From Bretschneidera sinensis (lineage: Eukaryota; Streptophyta; Magnoliopsida; Brassicales; Akaniaceae), in the NCBI GenBank assembly GCA_023935145.1, contig CM043698.1, positions 142,121,001 through 142,185,000 of the forward strand: 64,000 nucleotides of DNA, written 5' to 3'. Shown in pieces: positions 11,020 to 23,220 of the stretch. How positions within the stretch are numbered: position 1 is the first letter of the stretch; the number at the start of each line of letters is the position of its first letter. The notes below the pieces were generated by a model. It had not been told where the DNA came from, made no database searches, and worked only from the letters and a program-made list of their open reading frames with translations. A program made the position numbers and the translations under genes.

Positions 11020-12780
11020 GTAGGTATCAACTATCTGGTGCTTATCTTTTAGGTTAATGCTAACTCCAATCTCAGGATATTATTCTCTCCTTACTACATT
11101 CCATCCCCACTTTAAATGCCTATAATGTCTCAAAATACATGTTTCATGACAAATATCTAGAAACACAACTTTCCTTTGAACTAGTTATGAGTGACTGGTG
11201 ATTATAGTTATGTTTCATTTGAATTCATTTTGAATTAGGGTTCTAGATAATGTATGATCATAATTGTATATGGAAGTAACTTCTAAAAGGAGTTAATGTA
11301 TCTTAACTATAGGTTACAATTATGTATTAGATTATATGTAAAATTAATTTTCCAATGGAAGGAACTAAAATATAATTATGTGCATATTTCTTTTTTTGCA
11401 TTACTTTGCGATTGAAAACCAATCAGTCACATAACATGTTAATTCAGCTGTGAAGTTATTTGGTGTAGTTAGATCAGAAACTGGGGATTTGGTTAGGGGA
11501 GAGTTATGGTAGGGGAAATGAGAGCATCAACTTTGTACTAATGCGGGGCTTGTATGTCTGAGATATGACCATGTCTCATATTGGGATATACCTAATTTTA
11601 TATCTGGGATTAGTGCTTGTTGTGCTTGAATGTGTTCATACTCCTAGACTCCTCGGATGTGAGGTCTTTTAGGCATGGAAACACACTGTAGAATTGATCG
11701 TGATTTTTCCCTCCTTCGAAAAAAAAATTGACAGCTTCAGTTATGGAGATGGAAAGGTTGAAAAAGACTTGTTGAAATGCCAAATAGAAGGGCTTGTTGG
11801 CTTTAATCTGGAGTATGACTGGGAGAGTCAGTTATTTGGGGGACTGGAAGCGAAGTTGACATGACAAAACAATTTTAGTTGGTTGGAAGGAATATAGGTT
11901 GATTTAGAAGGAGGACTAGAAAGATATTTCAAAGAGGTAATGAATGGTTAGAAAATGATGAATGTTATAGAGGTTTATAGGATAGCACCTGTGGACATAG
12001 TTATTAAATGGTTTACTTATGATTGTTTGTCTCAATTGTGTGAGATTTGCGAGAAACACTTTGATGTATCTGGATTTCCAAAGTTCTTGATGAGCACAGT
12101 CAGGCGACTAGAATCCAAAGAAAAACTGAAAGATGGTTTCAAGAATCTTTTTTGGTTGGAAGGAATTGGAGGATAGAACTCTAGTGCAAATTAGTTGGAC
12201 AGGGGAGATAAAAATTATCTTTCAGAGGTAATGAATTATGAATGGTTAGAGAAAGTGAATGAACCGAAAGAAAGTTGGTTACATTACATTTTTAAATGTT
12301 GGCATGTACTGAGACTTGGCCCCATGTTTGGTTTAGGAGGAATTTTTTTAATGTAACTGCCTATTTGATGGCTTTTATGTTTTCTCTTGAGATTTGTGTT
12401 TAGTGTTTTCGGCATGCTGAATCGTTGTATGTATGAATAGAAGGAGTTAGGTAACTTATTTTGATTGCACGACCTTCTAGATCACACTTTGATTGGAAAT
12501 TTATTCTACGATCTATCTATATAAGCTTTTTTTGGGTAAAATACATGCACACACCACTCAAACCTAAAATTTTTAGGACCAAGGGCTTCAACCATAACCA
12601 TTGAGCTAAGGTCTTGTTACCTATCTATTGAAACTTTTTATTTATTCTTCAATCTATTTATAGAAACTTCTTTTTTGTTTTTTGATCTTTCTATATAAAT
12701 TCCTTATTTATTCTTCGATCTATCCGTAGAAACTCCTTAATTTTTCTTCAATCTATCTATAGAAACTTCTTATTTGATTC
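10949..12780. repeat. Segmental duplication, copy 2 (partner 2970-4540)
   Basis: Same order as copy 1: VAL-like exon B end, intron, the ATGTGTTCATACTCC region, the SINE, and the ATCTATCTATAGAAAC tract at about 12620-12775. It holds the empty site GTATT (10949-10953) of the copia insertion at copy 1. An open stretch at 11955-12176 has a counterpart in copy 1 that is not open, so it is unlikely to be coding. Confidence 0.85.
12530..12625 (-). mobile_element. tRNA-derived SINE-like element (copy 2)
   Basis: This is the paralogue of 4316-4410. Its B-box position reads CACTCAAACC against CACTCGAACC in copy 1, and other CpG sites are also TpG or CpA. It was carried along in the duplication and has since decayed. 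Confidence 0.45.
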
Positions 12781-12963
12781 AAAGTAGTTGACACTAAAGA
12801 AAATGTCTACTTCAGACCATTTCACTTGAAGTAACTTGTTCGGTTAGTCCATGTCTACTGTTTGTTGTTAAACTTGGTACTTTTTTCCTTCTATAATTAA
12901 TGCCACCCTTTTATATGAATCATCTTTTTCTTCTGATTGTTAGCCTTTTTTCGGAACAAAACA

Positions 12964-13119
12964 ATGAAGAAAGGAAGGCCAATGAAGAGATCAAAAAATG
13001 TTTGAAAGCTGAAAGCAGTAGCAAAAGCTATATCTAAGAATGAAAAGTCTGTTGAGAAAATTTCAAAGAAGGATAATAAAGCATCGAGAACCCAATTTGC
13101 CAAAGTGTTGTATGACTGA
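12964..13119 (+). pseudogene. Lys-rich small ORF with one internal stop, unknown
   Basis: ATG at 12964, stop TGA at 13117. The frame reads MKKGRPMKRSKNV, stop (13003-13005), then KLKAVAKAISKNEKSVEK and ISKKDNKASRTQFAKVLYD. The very basic composition and the near-complete frame look like a small nucleolar or ribosome-biogenesis type protein, but I cannot name a family. It may be a processed fragment. Confidence 0.3.
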
Positions 13120-13139
13120 AGGACGAGGATCTTGACAGG

Positions 13140-13424
13140 CTTAGAAATACCAATTCGTTTATTTGATCTTCACATCAATATTGTAGTCGTGAGGTTTTTT
13201 TGGTCCTATGTTAATTTGGATAAGCACAGTTTATATATAATTAATTGTAGTAAATCCATCCATTTAAATTGCTTGTCAATATTTAAAATTTCATTATATT
13301 TAAGTTTGAGATAATTTTGCGTGATGAGGTACCACCCTTAGAAATACCAATTCGTTTATTTGATCTTCACATCAATATTGTAGTCGTGAGGTTTTTTTGT
13401 CCCATGTTAATTTGGACAAGCACA

Positions 13425-13472
<48 letters not shown>

Positions 13473-13567
13473 GTAGTAAATCCATCCGGTTAAATTGCAT
13501 GCCAATATTTAAAATTTTTATTATATTTAAGTTTGAGATATTTTTGCGTGATGAGGTACCACCCTTA
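13140..13567. repeat. Tandem duplication of about 197 bp
   Basis: Unit 1 (13140-13336) and unit 2 (13337-13567) both begin CTTAGAAATACCAATTCG and end GATGAGGTACCACC. Unit 2 is longer because of the (AT)n expansion at 13427-13469. Confidence 0.9.
13427..13469. repeat. (AT)n microsatellite
   Basis: About 21 AT dinucleotides without interruption, only in the second unit of the tandem duplication. The first unit has a short TTATATATAA at that point. Confidence 0.95.
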
Positions 13568-13867
13568 GGTTTTAATTTAATTTCATATTGTCTCCATCTC
13601 TTTGTTTAATTGAAAAAAGAGGTTGAATTTAAATAATCTCATATCATTTGTAATCCCCCATAAGGATGGGATTATTTATTATATGTTTATGATATTATTT
13701 TTGTGGGTGTTTATTTAATTATATAAAATATATTTTATTTTTTCATTTGATCATTTATTGAATATTATTTAGGAAGTATTTATTGATAAAAAAATCTGCT
13801 CATAATCCGCTAAAGAAAAATCATGGTTGCTCTTTACAAATTCATTGAACTAAATAACTAGATCTTT

Positions 13868-14646
13868 GTGCGGTAGAGCCGACACTGCATAACTAGAAGG
13901 AGATTTTTCTTTTACCTTGAGCATTTTTAAGTTAATTTCTATTTTTCCATCTTTATTTCTGTTATAGGAACATGGATATGTGCAATAAATATGATGCATG
14001 TCAGAATTTATTCTATCTCTAGCCGACATCTCTGCTTTACCAACAAAAAAAAAGCCTAAAGAGCTGTTGTCTTCATATTAATTATAGCATCCATTCCTAA
14101 AAAGTGTGCTGCTTGCTGTCATTTTCTAGCAGTGTTACTTTTGTCTTGTAAGATACAAAGTACCTGAGGATGAATATGAGGTGCAGATGAATTAGTCTTA
14201 ACTACAGGATCTGCACTCAAAGAAATCAAAGAATAATGCCACTTATATGTGGTTAATATCTGGATGAAGTATAAATGGTGCTACCTTCCAATTAACAATT
14301 CCTCGATATTGAGGTCAGGTATGGCAATTTTTCTCACTTTTTGCCATTTCAAAATTTTCATTGGACATTTTTTCATTTGGATAGATTACTTGTGCCTTCA
14401 AATTTTCATAAAATTTAAACCATATAGATTTCAACAGAGGGCCTGTTCAATGCCGCGGGCAAGAACATTCTGATTTGTGCACTGAAATAAGAAGCAAAAC
14501 TGGTGAATATTAGTTGAAGTACAAGTGACTTTGCTATTGTGTATGAAAGGAGATGTTCCCTATGGAAGGAAAATTTATGGGCAGTGTGTCCCGGAATCTT
14601 TCCGTTTGGTCTAGTGGTCCCTCCGAGTTTATCTCTTGATTTAGTG
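13868..14646. repeat. Dispersed repeat R, long form (short form at 58567-58907)
   Basis: Both ends match 58567-58907 almost base for base: ATCTTTGTGCGGTAGAGC at the start and GTCTAGTGGTCCCTCCGAG near the end. The long form has about 440 extra bases (about 13931-14369) between two short T-rich CATTTTT words. No open frame of coding character was seen. Confidence 0.85.
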
Positions 14647-14759
14647 AACCGAACTTTTATTGAACTATTCGAATTCGAGCTCGATCAAAATTCAGTCAAA
14701 GCTCAGCTCGATTGAGCTCAAGCTCGAGTTCGAACTCAAACCACTAATACTTGAGTCTG

Positions 14760-15439
14760 GCCATTTGTGATGACTCGAGACGTTCACTCAAGGTATCTGG
14801 CCCACTTATGATGACTAAGGATGTTCACACAATATTAATATGAACTGATGTGTACTAAAAGTACCCAACTCTTTAGGATTGGGACACATGGGGAAATGAC
14901 GCCATCTACAGTGGCGTGCCGTCTGTTTGGCAGCCTAATTTACAAGTTTTAACTGCTTAAAGCAATTTCTCAGAGAGATCAAATGGTGACTAAGCTGTCA
15001 AACTAACAGACCATAGAACGAAGTACTATCAGCAAACCTATCTCATACGATCAGCACGCATTAAGAAGATTCAACTCAATTCCTTCAAGGATCTTATCTC
15101 TAATCGCTACCTATAAAAAGAAGTGTTTACTCTTTCAGAGCAACTAAGTAAGAAAAAAGCCAAGAGCTATTATTCTACCACTTTGTATCCCTCTAAAAAC
15201 CTTTCATTTTACATCACCTCTGTACATCAACTAACTTAACCATTGGAAGGTCCTCCCCGGAGCACACCAACTCTACGAGACTTTCCTTACAGGGGTTTGT
15301 GTACCAAGTTGACGTGAACATAATAACGAGGTCTAGAAGCTCCCCCCAGCCCTATCAAAGCATACAATTTCACTTTCATATAGTTGAGACCCAAAAAAAT
15401 TCGTACCACAATTCATTACCTTTTTTGGCATCAATTGAT
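14760..15439 (+). mobile_element. Decayed LTR remnant of a Tat-type gypsy element
   Basis: It precedes a decayed Tat-type primer site and gag. It has a TATA-like CTATAAAAAG at about 15112 and ends near TTTTTTGGCATCA (15432), the same GGCATCA word found at the LTR end of the large Tat element at 55851-56462. The left boundary is not clear; 14647-14760 is a simple AGCTCGA-rich stretch. Confidence 0.45.
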
Positions 15440-15457
15440 TGGTACTATCCATGGGAA
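15440..15457 (+). promoter_or_regulatory. Decayed primer binding site
   Basis: TGGTACTATCCATGGGAA matches the Tat-type site TGGCGCCGTCTGTGGGAA at 12 of 18 positions. Every difference is a transition, as expected from decay of methylated cytosines. Confidence 0.5.
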
Positions 15458-16052
15458 CGAAAAAATTTATCTCACAATGCCACTCAAAAAACCAAATCCC
15501 CCTATGTTTCTTCCCACGATGTCGACCAAAAATACCCTATGTTGAAATTGAAAAATAAGAGAGCTGAAATCATGGTATTGAAGCATATAGGAGAACCTAA
15601 ATCCCCTGTTGGCCTCAGGAAGCCATAAGAAACTGAAAGCCCATGACGGACATCTCTAATCCAGTCCCACCGAGATTGGCTTAGCCAAAAATCTCAGGAC
15701 TTAAGTCACTCGAGCTTAGTATAAGGAGCTCAAGTGAAGTTACGACAACTTGGCCGAAATAATCGCACAAATGCTCCCCGACAATGCCCACATCCATCTT
15801 ACTAGACCCTATTGACAAGAGATCAACATGACTACGGCCAAAGGAGAATCAAAGAGGCCAGGTGGCTCCAAGTAGCATGAACACTATCATAGAATTGACG
15901 AGGAACAAAGAACCCAAAATCAAGCTTTATGTACCAAAGCTCCTAAGATTGGTGCTCCCCTAAATCCTGAGAAGTACGAAAAGGAATCCATTTCAGACTC
16001 TCGACTTCCTAAGAAGCACAGGGAACTAGAGATGCTCTAGGTTTTCTAGCTA

Positions 16053-17300
16053 TTGAGAATTATGAATGAGAGTATTGATCTCTCCTTAAAAACCAATAGG
16101 CTGAACATCTTGAACAAACTTAAACCCTCTGGAAACCTGTTCTTTCGCGAAGTTATGGAGATACAAATCCCAGATAATTTCAAGAAACCGAATGTTGAGC
16201 CTTACATGGGAAAAACCTGTCCCATTCTCAGTCATCCTGCAAAAAAGGGCTTGAACTTGGTTCTTTTGGCTCTCCTTAAACTCTATATCATCTTTTGAGG
16301 AACTCAGCAAACAGTTTGTAACCCATTTCTTCAGCAGCAGAGGACTAAGGAGAATGGTCGAAAGCCTACTTAGCTTTACCCAAATAATGAACGAATCACT
16401 TCATATCTACATTACTCGATTTCGGGCCTTCATGGTCAAAGTCAGAGAGCTTGACCAAAAAGTAGCAACAATGGCTTTCACCAATGGGCTCAGGGCATCA
16501 GACTTCAGCCACTACCTATCTAAGAACCTGATCAACTTCATAATCACCCTCCTGGTGCAGGCAAACGAATTCATAATGGCTGAAGAAAACTTGGCCTTCA
16601 GGAGGTAGAGAGAGGAAAGCTCAGCAAACAAGAAGAAAAGAGACATTGATGGACCGAAACCTAAAGAAAAATCCAAATAGAAGGAAAGAGAAAATAAGAG
16701 GAAGGAGATAGTGGAGGGTTCATTCCAAGGGTTCAAAAGTTACACTCCTCTCAACACCTCTAGATCTAACCTCCTAATTGAAATAACCGTCCAAAACATC
16801 ATTTGTTGGCCACAGAAGCTCAAGACTAGCCCCAGTAGAAAAGACACCAATCAGTATTACCGTTTTTACAAGAACCACGACCATGAAACTAACGACTGTA
16901 AACATTTGAAAGTCCAAATCGAAGATCTAATCAGGTAAGGATACTTGAAAAAGTTCATTAAGACAAGCAGAAGCCCACTTCGAAACCAAAGTCCTAACAT
17001 TAGAGGAAAGAAGAAGCCGAGGAGAAGTTCTGACCTTAAAAGTCGAAGCAGAAGAGAAACTACATGCAAAAAACTGAATAATGCACCCAGTGCAGGCACT
17101 ATCTAAACTGTCTTCGGCTGTATTACTTCAGGAAAAGAATCCACGAGCTCTCGAAAAGCCTACACTAGATTCATAGGATCTATATAATGGTCGAGTAAGA
17201 GTAGCCGGACAGACCAAACCATTAACTTCACGAATGAAGACCTAGAAGGGGTTTGCTTCCCTCACGATGATACTGTTATAGTCAGCCTTAGATTGTAATA
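16053..17300 (+). pseudogene. Decayed Ty3/gypsy (Tat-type) gag and start of protease region
   Basis: Segments in different frames still line up with Tat gag: PDNFKKPNVEPYMGKT (from about 16180), then RFRAFMVKVRELDQKVATMA and the NEFIMAEENLAFRR word (16354-16608), then YYRFYKNHDHETNDCKHLK (16858-16915), the C-H-H-C-like knuckle of this lineage. The last recognisable words are TNEDLEGVCFPHDD (17227-17270), which precedes the protease in Tat elements. There are several stops and at least one frameshift between 16298 and 16354. RT, RNase H and integrase are missing. Confidence 0.7.
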
Positions 17301-17950
17301 ATTTCTTTGAAGATTTGCCTATTAAAGTGGACAACAGAATATAAAAAAAAACATACGGGTAAAAAATTCTTAAAAATTGTTGGATGATCGCCAAATAATT
17401 TGTAGAATTTATTGAGTATAAAAATAAATCAATCTCGAGCCCAAATGAATACAAATAAACATTAAAGTTAACGAAAATTCACCTTATACTAATAATACAA
17501 ACTACAATATTTGTTATGTAACTAAAAAAAAACCTCCGAATTTGTTACTAAAATAGACCAATAATTTAACTTTTCTTTTTTACCCACAATCTTTTGATTT
17601 GAATTGCAAACTTTGAAATTGATTGATGTCATGCTAAAATAGTTTCTAGATTGCAACTTCAAGATCAAATACTAAAAATAAACTTCAAGGCATTTTAACT
17701 GTGAATTTCTCACTATTGAATTTTAACTCAAAACAATGGTTTTTTCTTATCTTTTTCTCTTTCCTTTGATTTTCTAAAAATCCTAAACTTAAAATCAAAG
17801 TTTATTTTGAAAAAACGCTAACATGGATTAGATTCATTTGTAACAAGTTTGGTGCATATTATATATATGGTATAACTTAGGTGTGTATGTTAAGGGTGTT
17901 TGTGGTATTGTGATAATAGCATAAAGGTATTATTATGCTTTGACTTTTTT

Positions 17951-17993
<43 letters not shown>

Positions 17994-18317
17994 TACCAGC
18001 CCTTAAGTTAGTAATATCTTCTCCCTTTAATTTTCTCCTTCCTAGATATAACATTCAAACCCAATGACAAACATCACATGTCAACAAAAACAAGTAAAGT
18101 TCTTAATTTTTACTTTTTTCACATAAAATTCCCACTAAATAACTTAAAATAGACTAATATAGCATTTTTTGTTTCATGAATTGAAAACTTATTTTTCATA
18201 TGGTTGCAATAGGCCAAAATAGAAAATAGAGCTAAGACAAGAAAATTTTGTGCTTTTCTTTCTTAAAATCATAAATTTTTCCTTTTTGATTTATATACTT
18301 TTGCGTACATTGGCGGG
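17301..18317. other. Non-coding AT-rich spacer
   Basis: No coding signal seen. It contains a (TA)n tract (17954-17990) and, at about 18186-18280, the partner of the dispersed repeat at 4688-4790. The Tat-type element is cut off before this stretch. Confidence 0.6.
17954..17990. repeat. (TA)n microsatellite
   Basis: About 18 TA dinucleotides without interruption. Confidence 0.95.
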
Positions 18318-18348
18318 GAGGGGGATTGAACCCGTCTTCTCTATGGAG
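18318..18348 (-). mobile_element. tRNA-like SINE, B-box half (split by gypsy insertion)
   Basis: The minus strand reads GGGTTCAATCCCC (complement of 18321-18333), a good B box. The A-box half is at 24524-24560, on the other side of the gypsy element. TGGAG (18344-18348) is the duplicated target. Confidence 0.55.
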
Positions 18349-19652
18349 TGTTGTGCGAAAATATACCTAAAAAAATGGGTAAATAATCGTACTTGTTTTA
18401 CTTGCAAGTGCACAAGGTCAACAATGTAGCATAGCGTGCGAATGCAAGATCATCTCCACAGGGATTGGTAAATTTAACTTTAGAATTAGTTTCGCAGTAA
18501 TAAAAAGATAAAAATAATAAAAGAGTTGATTTTGATAAAGATAAAATACTAAAGATAAAGGCGTAGGGGCTTGATATCCACCACTAATTATGCTACCACA
18601 GTACAACAGTATGCCAATACTTTACTCATGCCATGTATACCTACTGGTTGCCAACCTAAGGGCATGGTATCTACTCCTTAAGCTATTGATTTCCCTAAGC
18701 AACGAGTTAGGCATGGTATCTACTCTAACTCTTTTCTTCCTTAAGGGATTCAGCATGGTATCTGCTTGAGTTGTTCCTTAAGAAAACATAAGTACTATGA
18801 AAATCGACAACCACATGAGACCTAGGGCATGGTATCTACTCCCGGTTTCCCATGTTGATTAACCCGGGTATCCGGATAAGATATCCTTTGTTACTAATGT
18901 TAGACCCAGGACTCGGTCATCCAAATTGATCTAACTAACAAGTCCATACCACATGCACATATTGATCAGACATATACATATGAGGAATTTAAATAAAAGC
19001 AGGTGTTAATCAAGTTTAAGCAACACAACATAAATATCGCAAAGGCGCCAATACTAAATTTATTGAGTAAACATAATTAGGGCTTCAACCAAGCCCTACT
19101 AAGAATTTAATTACACATAATAAAATAAAAAGGAAAGAAGAAACCCGAGAGAAGAGTCGTCAATTCTCCTCCACAATTTCCTTCTCCAAGCTAAAAACAA
19201 AAGATAAAAGAAGGGATCTAAGAAGTGATCTCCCCCCAGAGGTGATGCCTTTTGTGTGTGATTTACAAGTGTATTTATAGGTCTTTGAGAAGTCCTAAGA
19301 GGCTCATGAGTTCCTAAACTTTCCTAAAACACAAAACTCCTTTATTTCCAAAATAGGGTTATTTCCAAAACAGGGTTGCCCGTACATATGCGCTCGATCG
19401 CATATGTGGTGCGGTCGATCGCAATGCTGTGCTCAATCGCACAGAGGAGTGCGCTCGATCGCAATCTAGCCAGCAGCTGCTCCAGGATTTTCAGATTTCT
19501 TCCTTTAAGTGCCAAAAATGCTTCTTTTTCTCCAAGACCCTATAAAAACGTGTAAAACACAAAAGTGAAGTAAAATAGACTAAAACATATAGATAAAGAA
19601 CTTAACAAATGTAAATTAAGGGGCTTAAATATGAATATTTAAGCTCCTATCA
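18349..19652 (-). mobile_element. 3' LTR of the gag-only gypsy element
   Basis: On the minus strand it starts TGATAGGAGC after the purine tract AAGTTTGGGGGTG and ends near TTTTCGCACAACA. TATA (minus TATAAATA) is at 19272-19279, with CGATCG boxes upstream of it (19391-19466). A GGGCATGGTATCTACT-like word recurs four to five times between 18660 and 18840 in the transcribed part. Confidence 0.92.
19391..19466 (-). promoter_or_regulatory. Array of CGATCG boxes upstream of the LTR TATA
   Basis: Four near-palindromic TGCGATCGAGCGCA-type boxes have cores at 19395, 19416, 19434 (CAATCG) and 19456, spaced 21, 18 and 22 bases. In element orientation they lie about 115-190 bases upstream of TATA. The other LTR has the same array at about 24262-24337. 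The role is unknown; position suggests promoter-proximal binding sites. Confidence 0.6.
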
Positions 19653-20976
19653 CACCCCCAAACTTATATATTGCTAGTCCCTTAGCAATACAAAACCAAA
19701 AACTAAATGAAAAACAAAGACGCAAAGATAAATCCAATGCTCATGGTGTCTAACAAAAGTTTAGGTTTCACACAAAACTATGATGCACATTCATGAGCAA
19801 GCTTAACAAGTATAAACACATCTTTGCAATGAATATGAGTTTTGAACGCAAATCACTTTCATGAGGCAGGTTAAGATATCACAAGTTTGACTGAGTGTGT
19901 GGTGGACTAGCACATAAAAGATTGGGTTTCCAAATAATTCTAATGTGTAGTGTTTCGATGACTCAAGATTCACCAAATTTCCTATTAGAATCAACAAAGA
20001 TGGCATAGATTTTCTTCTTTTCTTTTAGTTGTGAGATTTTTGCCAAGTTAGTTCCCTTAAGCTTTCTATTTGACTCGTGTAACGAGCGTTTAGCCAATGA
20101 CTCCCAAACCAGATGGTTTTAGGGCATTAGGTGTAGAAACACACCTAGGGGATTACTAACTCGAGTCAAGAAGGCTACGAAACTAACTGGTCTTAATGCT
20201 ACCGATCAGAATATTCCACCTTTTGACGTGATGCTCACTGCTTACTGAGGCAAGAGGGCCAGTTACTCAATGGAAAGTTCTTTTTAATGATCTTTAGGAG
20301 CATTTTTTTTTCTTTTTTTTAGCAATAACGAACTTTTTTCTATTTTCTTATGCCACCGCGTTAATCTAATAGGTCATCTGGTTCACAGTCAAGCAAAAGA
20401 AACATACAAATCAAAATTACATGTCATACCCCACACAACTATGTGCTAATGTGCTCATGTTTAGTTTAAGTCGAACTTGTGAATCCTTAAATGCCTAAAA
20501 GAAAGTGATTATGGTTCAAAACTTAATTATTGGCCCATATGTTCAAGGTGTTAAGCTCACTTATGAAGTCAAATCATATTGTTTGTTTAGAACACCCAAA
20601 ATTTTTGGAACGGAATGAACATGTATTTATCTATGAAAAACAACAAAACAAAAAAAACTGGGACAAGGTGTGTGTGAATGTGTCTCTCATACCCCCAAAC
20701 TTAAATTACACATTGTCCTCAATGTGCGAATAACAAGGAAAGAGCTGACCTGGGAGATAGAGAACTAGCTAGGTCGGCATGGCTCATAGTGTACCCCCAA
20801 ACTTGAACGGATGCATACATTGTCCCTAAAAAAGAAAAACTAACGTAATACGGGAAAACAAGAAGTAATAAAAATAAATAAATAACAATAAATAAATAAA
20901 ATAATAAAAATAAAAGGATAAGTTGTGGGGTGCCTCCCATGAGCGCTAAGTTTAACGTCTTCAGTCAGACCAAGCC
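19653..20976 (-). other. 3' non-coding region of the gag-only element, with purine tract
   Basis: The polypurine tract touches the LTR (complement of 19653-19668). Two further copies of the word GGACAATG followed by AAGTTTGGGGGTA lie at about 20690-20722 and 20790-20830, so the tract region has been copied. No open frame has coding character. The GGGAGGC word near 20935 is also seen in the element at 28400. Confidence 0.75.
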
Positions 20977-22859
20977 TTATTTTTCCCCAAAACTATGAGT
21001 GGCAGCAGTTAGCATAGGAAATGTCTTATTCTCTCCCATATAAGCATACGGTAAGTGCTCTGACAACTGCTTGAATTCCAAGTTAGGTGCCTGTACAATA
21101 GAAGGGAAAATAATATTAGTAGGCACATGATGGTCAAATGGATCGGTGTACTTACTTGGATGCTTTGGAAAGGCCTCAAGGAGGTGCATAGTGTTAATGA
21201 TGTCATCAGTAACATCCTTGCATTTGGGCTCAATATCCGATCTTAGGACACTATAGATAAGAGCAGTTTCTATTGGATCAACGTGATGGACCTGAAAAGT
21301 TTCCTCAACAACACTTTGCGTCATGCATACATTAAAACATTTTGTATTATCTGAGGGTAATTTTAATGCATTATATCTTTTGATTTCAACCTTCTCACCA
21401 TTTACCTTCTCCATCTCACTTACCTTGGATGTGGATGCTTGTGCAGGCTCATCAGCTCCGATGATCTTACCATTTGTTAGAGTTGTCACGGCATTTAGTT
21501 GTTGATGTCCTCTTGGAGTAGGTAGTGGTTGGACTGGAAGTTTATCCCACTTTCTTTCACTTAGCTCCATAGCCAATTGCCCCATTTGTTCCTCGAGTCT
21601 TTGAATGGCTTGCTCATGTTTTGTAGTGGTTTGTCTTTGCTCAGCCATGAACTGTTCTTGTGAAGTCATCAATTGCCTCATAAAACTTTCTAGGTCATTA
21701 TTTTCTGATTCCGACACTGGTTGGAAGTATTGGTGCTGTCCTTGAACATTTTGAGTGTTGCTCCATGAGAGGTTGGGGTGGTTCTGCCATCCAGGATTGT
21801 AGGTATTTGTATATGTGCTGTTCGGTCCCTCATAATTTGCTTGCTCTTGATCTGTAGTTGAATATAGAGGACAAGTATAAGTATTATGATCAAAATGAGA
21901 GCATATAGCACATACCTGGCGTTGTGTAGCCTGTGGACTAGGTAAGTTGTTCTGATCAGCGAAGGCTTTTATGAGCATATCTAGCTTTCTTTCCATAGTA
22001 GCCATCTGATTCGAAGATCCATCATTGAAGTTCACCTCATACATACCCTTGCTTTTAATTCCTTGTCTACCTCTCGAGGAGAATTGTTGGGGTGCTCACT
22101 TAATGTCTCAAACAGCTCCATAGCTTCTTCACTAGTTTTCTCCATTAGCATACCTCTACAATCGGAATCCACTATACCTTGATTTATGCCATTCAAACCC
22201 TCATAGAAAGCTAGGACCAGCTCATCTTGAGGTAAGTTGTGATGTGGACATTTGAGTAGCAACTCGTTGAAGTGTCCCCATGCCTCGAAGAGAAGGTCTC
22301 CATCCCTCTGTTGGAAGGATTGAATCTCTTTCCTCATCTGCCTTGTCTTTTGGGCTGGAAAAAATTTCCTTAGAAATCTATTGGATAGCTCTTCCCAAGT
22401 ATGGATGAAATCTGCAGGCAATGAATGATACCCCATTTTAGCATTATCTTTTAATGAAAAAGGGAAAAGAATTAACCTGATTCCCTCTTGATCTAGGCCC
22501 CGAATATGCTGGAACTTGCAGAGATCACAGAATTCTCGAAGGTGTAAGTGTGGATCCTCGGCAGGTGAACCCCTAAAATGAGTCAAGGCACTAAGTATCT
22601 GCGGAGATATATAATAATTTTCTTCCACCATAGGTTGATATGCAATGCATGAAGGATGGTTGAGGTTCTGTGGAATGAAGGATTGCTTCATAGGTCTCCG
22701 TTCTGGTGGTAGTTGGTTGTAAAGCTGTTCCATTGGTACTTCACCCTCAAATTCTTCTTCTCTCTCCTCTAAGTTGTTTCTAGGCTTCTTTCGAATGATC
22801 TGCTCACTTTCTATATCAAGTGAAAGGATGGTTGGGTTCCTCACTCGAAGCCCTTGCAT
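20977..22859 (-). pseudogene. Athila-like gag, broken by one frameshift
   Basis: The first part (22859-22032) carries the retrotransposon gag domain: HLREFCDLCKFQHIRG, LFPFSLKDNAKMGYHSL, RFLRKFFPAQKTRQMRKEIQ and LLKCPHHNLP. After a frameshift in the 13-base overlap (22032-22044) the second part holds the zinc knuckle CAICSHFDHNTYTC (C-x2-C-x4-H-x4-C), the lineage word NTYNPGWQNHPNLSW, a Gln-rich coiled stretch, and a C-terminus PYAYMGENKTFP. In full-length elements that C-terminal word lies between protease and RT, and here the frame stops soon after it. Gag packages the RNA; with the rest deleted the element is not autonomous. Confidence 0.88.
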
Positions 22860-22947
22860 GAATCAATAGGAATACCTTAGTGCAGCAGCTTCAGTACTGC
22901 TGCTCGGGTAGTCTCTGGACTATTTGCGATTGAGTACTCTAAGCACT

Positions 22948-23001
22948 GCGCTCGATCGCACCAGTGCGCTCGATCACACTTAGGTTTGCGCTCGATCGCA
23001 G
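22948..23001 (-). promoter_or_regulatory. CGATCG boxes in the leader
   Basis: Three further boxes have cores at 22953, 22971 (CGATCA) and 22993, spaced 18 and 22 bases, between the primer site and gag. Same motif as in the LTR, here in transcribed sequence. Confidence 0.5.
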
Positions 23002-23198
23002 TGCCAGAATTAGCACTGATGCACACCTAAAACAGAAAGCAAGAAAATAACAAAAACGAAGAATTAAGTTAGATAGTTGATGAAAATAAATTTAAACAAA
23101 ACAGATTAAGAAAAATATTTAATGAAAAATAAGAAAAAAAAATTGAACAAAATAAGAAAAATAAACGGGAAATAATTCTAAACAGAAATTTAGCACAA

Positions 23199-23216
23199 TC
23201 CCCGGCAACGGCGCCA
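23199..23216 (-). promoter_or_regulatory. Primer binding site, tRNA-Asp type
   Basis: The minus strand reads TGGCGCCGTTGCCGGGGA, a perfect 18-base complement of the 3' end of plant tRNA-Asp including CCA. It lies four bases from the 5' LTR. Confidence 0.92.
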
Positions 23217-23220
23217 AAAA

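Noticed and set aside
11955..12176. 73-codon frame as a gene in duplication copy 2
   Set aside because: The matching part of copy 1 (about 3930-4200) is broken by stops and indels, with no sign of selection on the protein.
13427..13469. (AT)n tract as a replication origin or matrix-attachment site
   Set aside because: It is a simple microsatellite expanded in one unit of a tandem duplication; nothing else supports a function.
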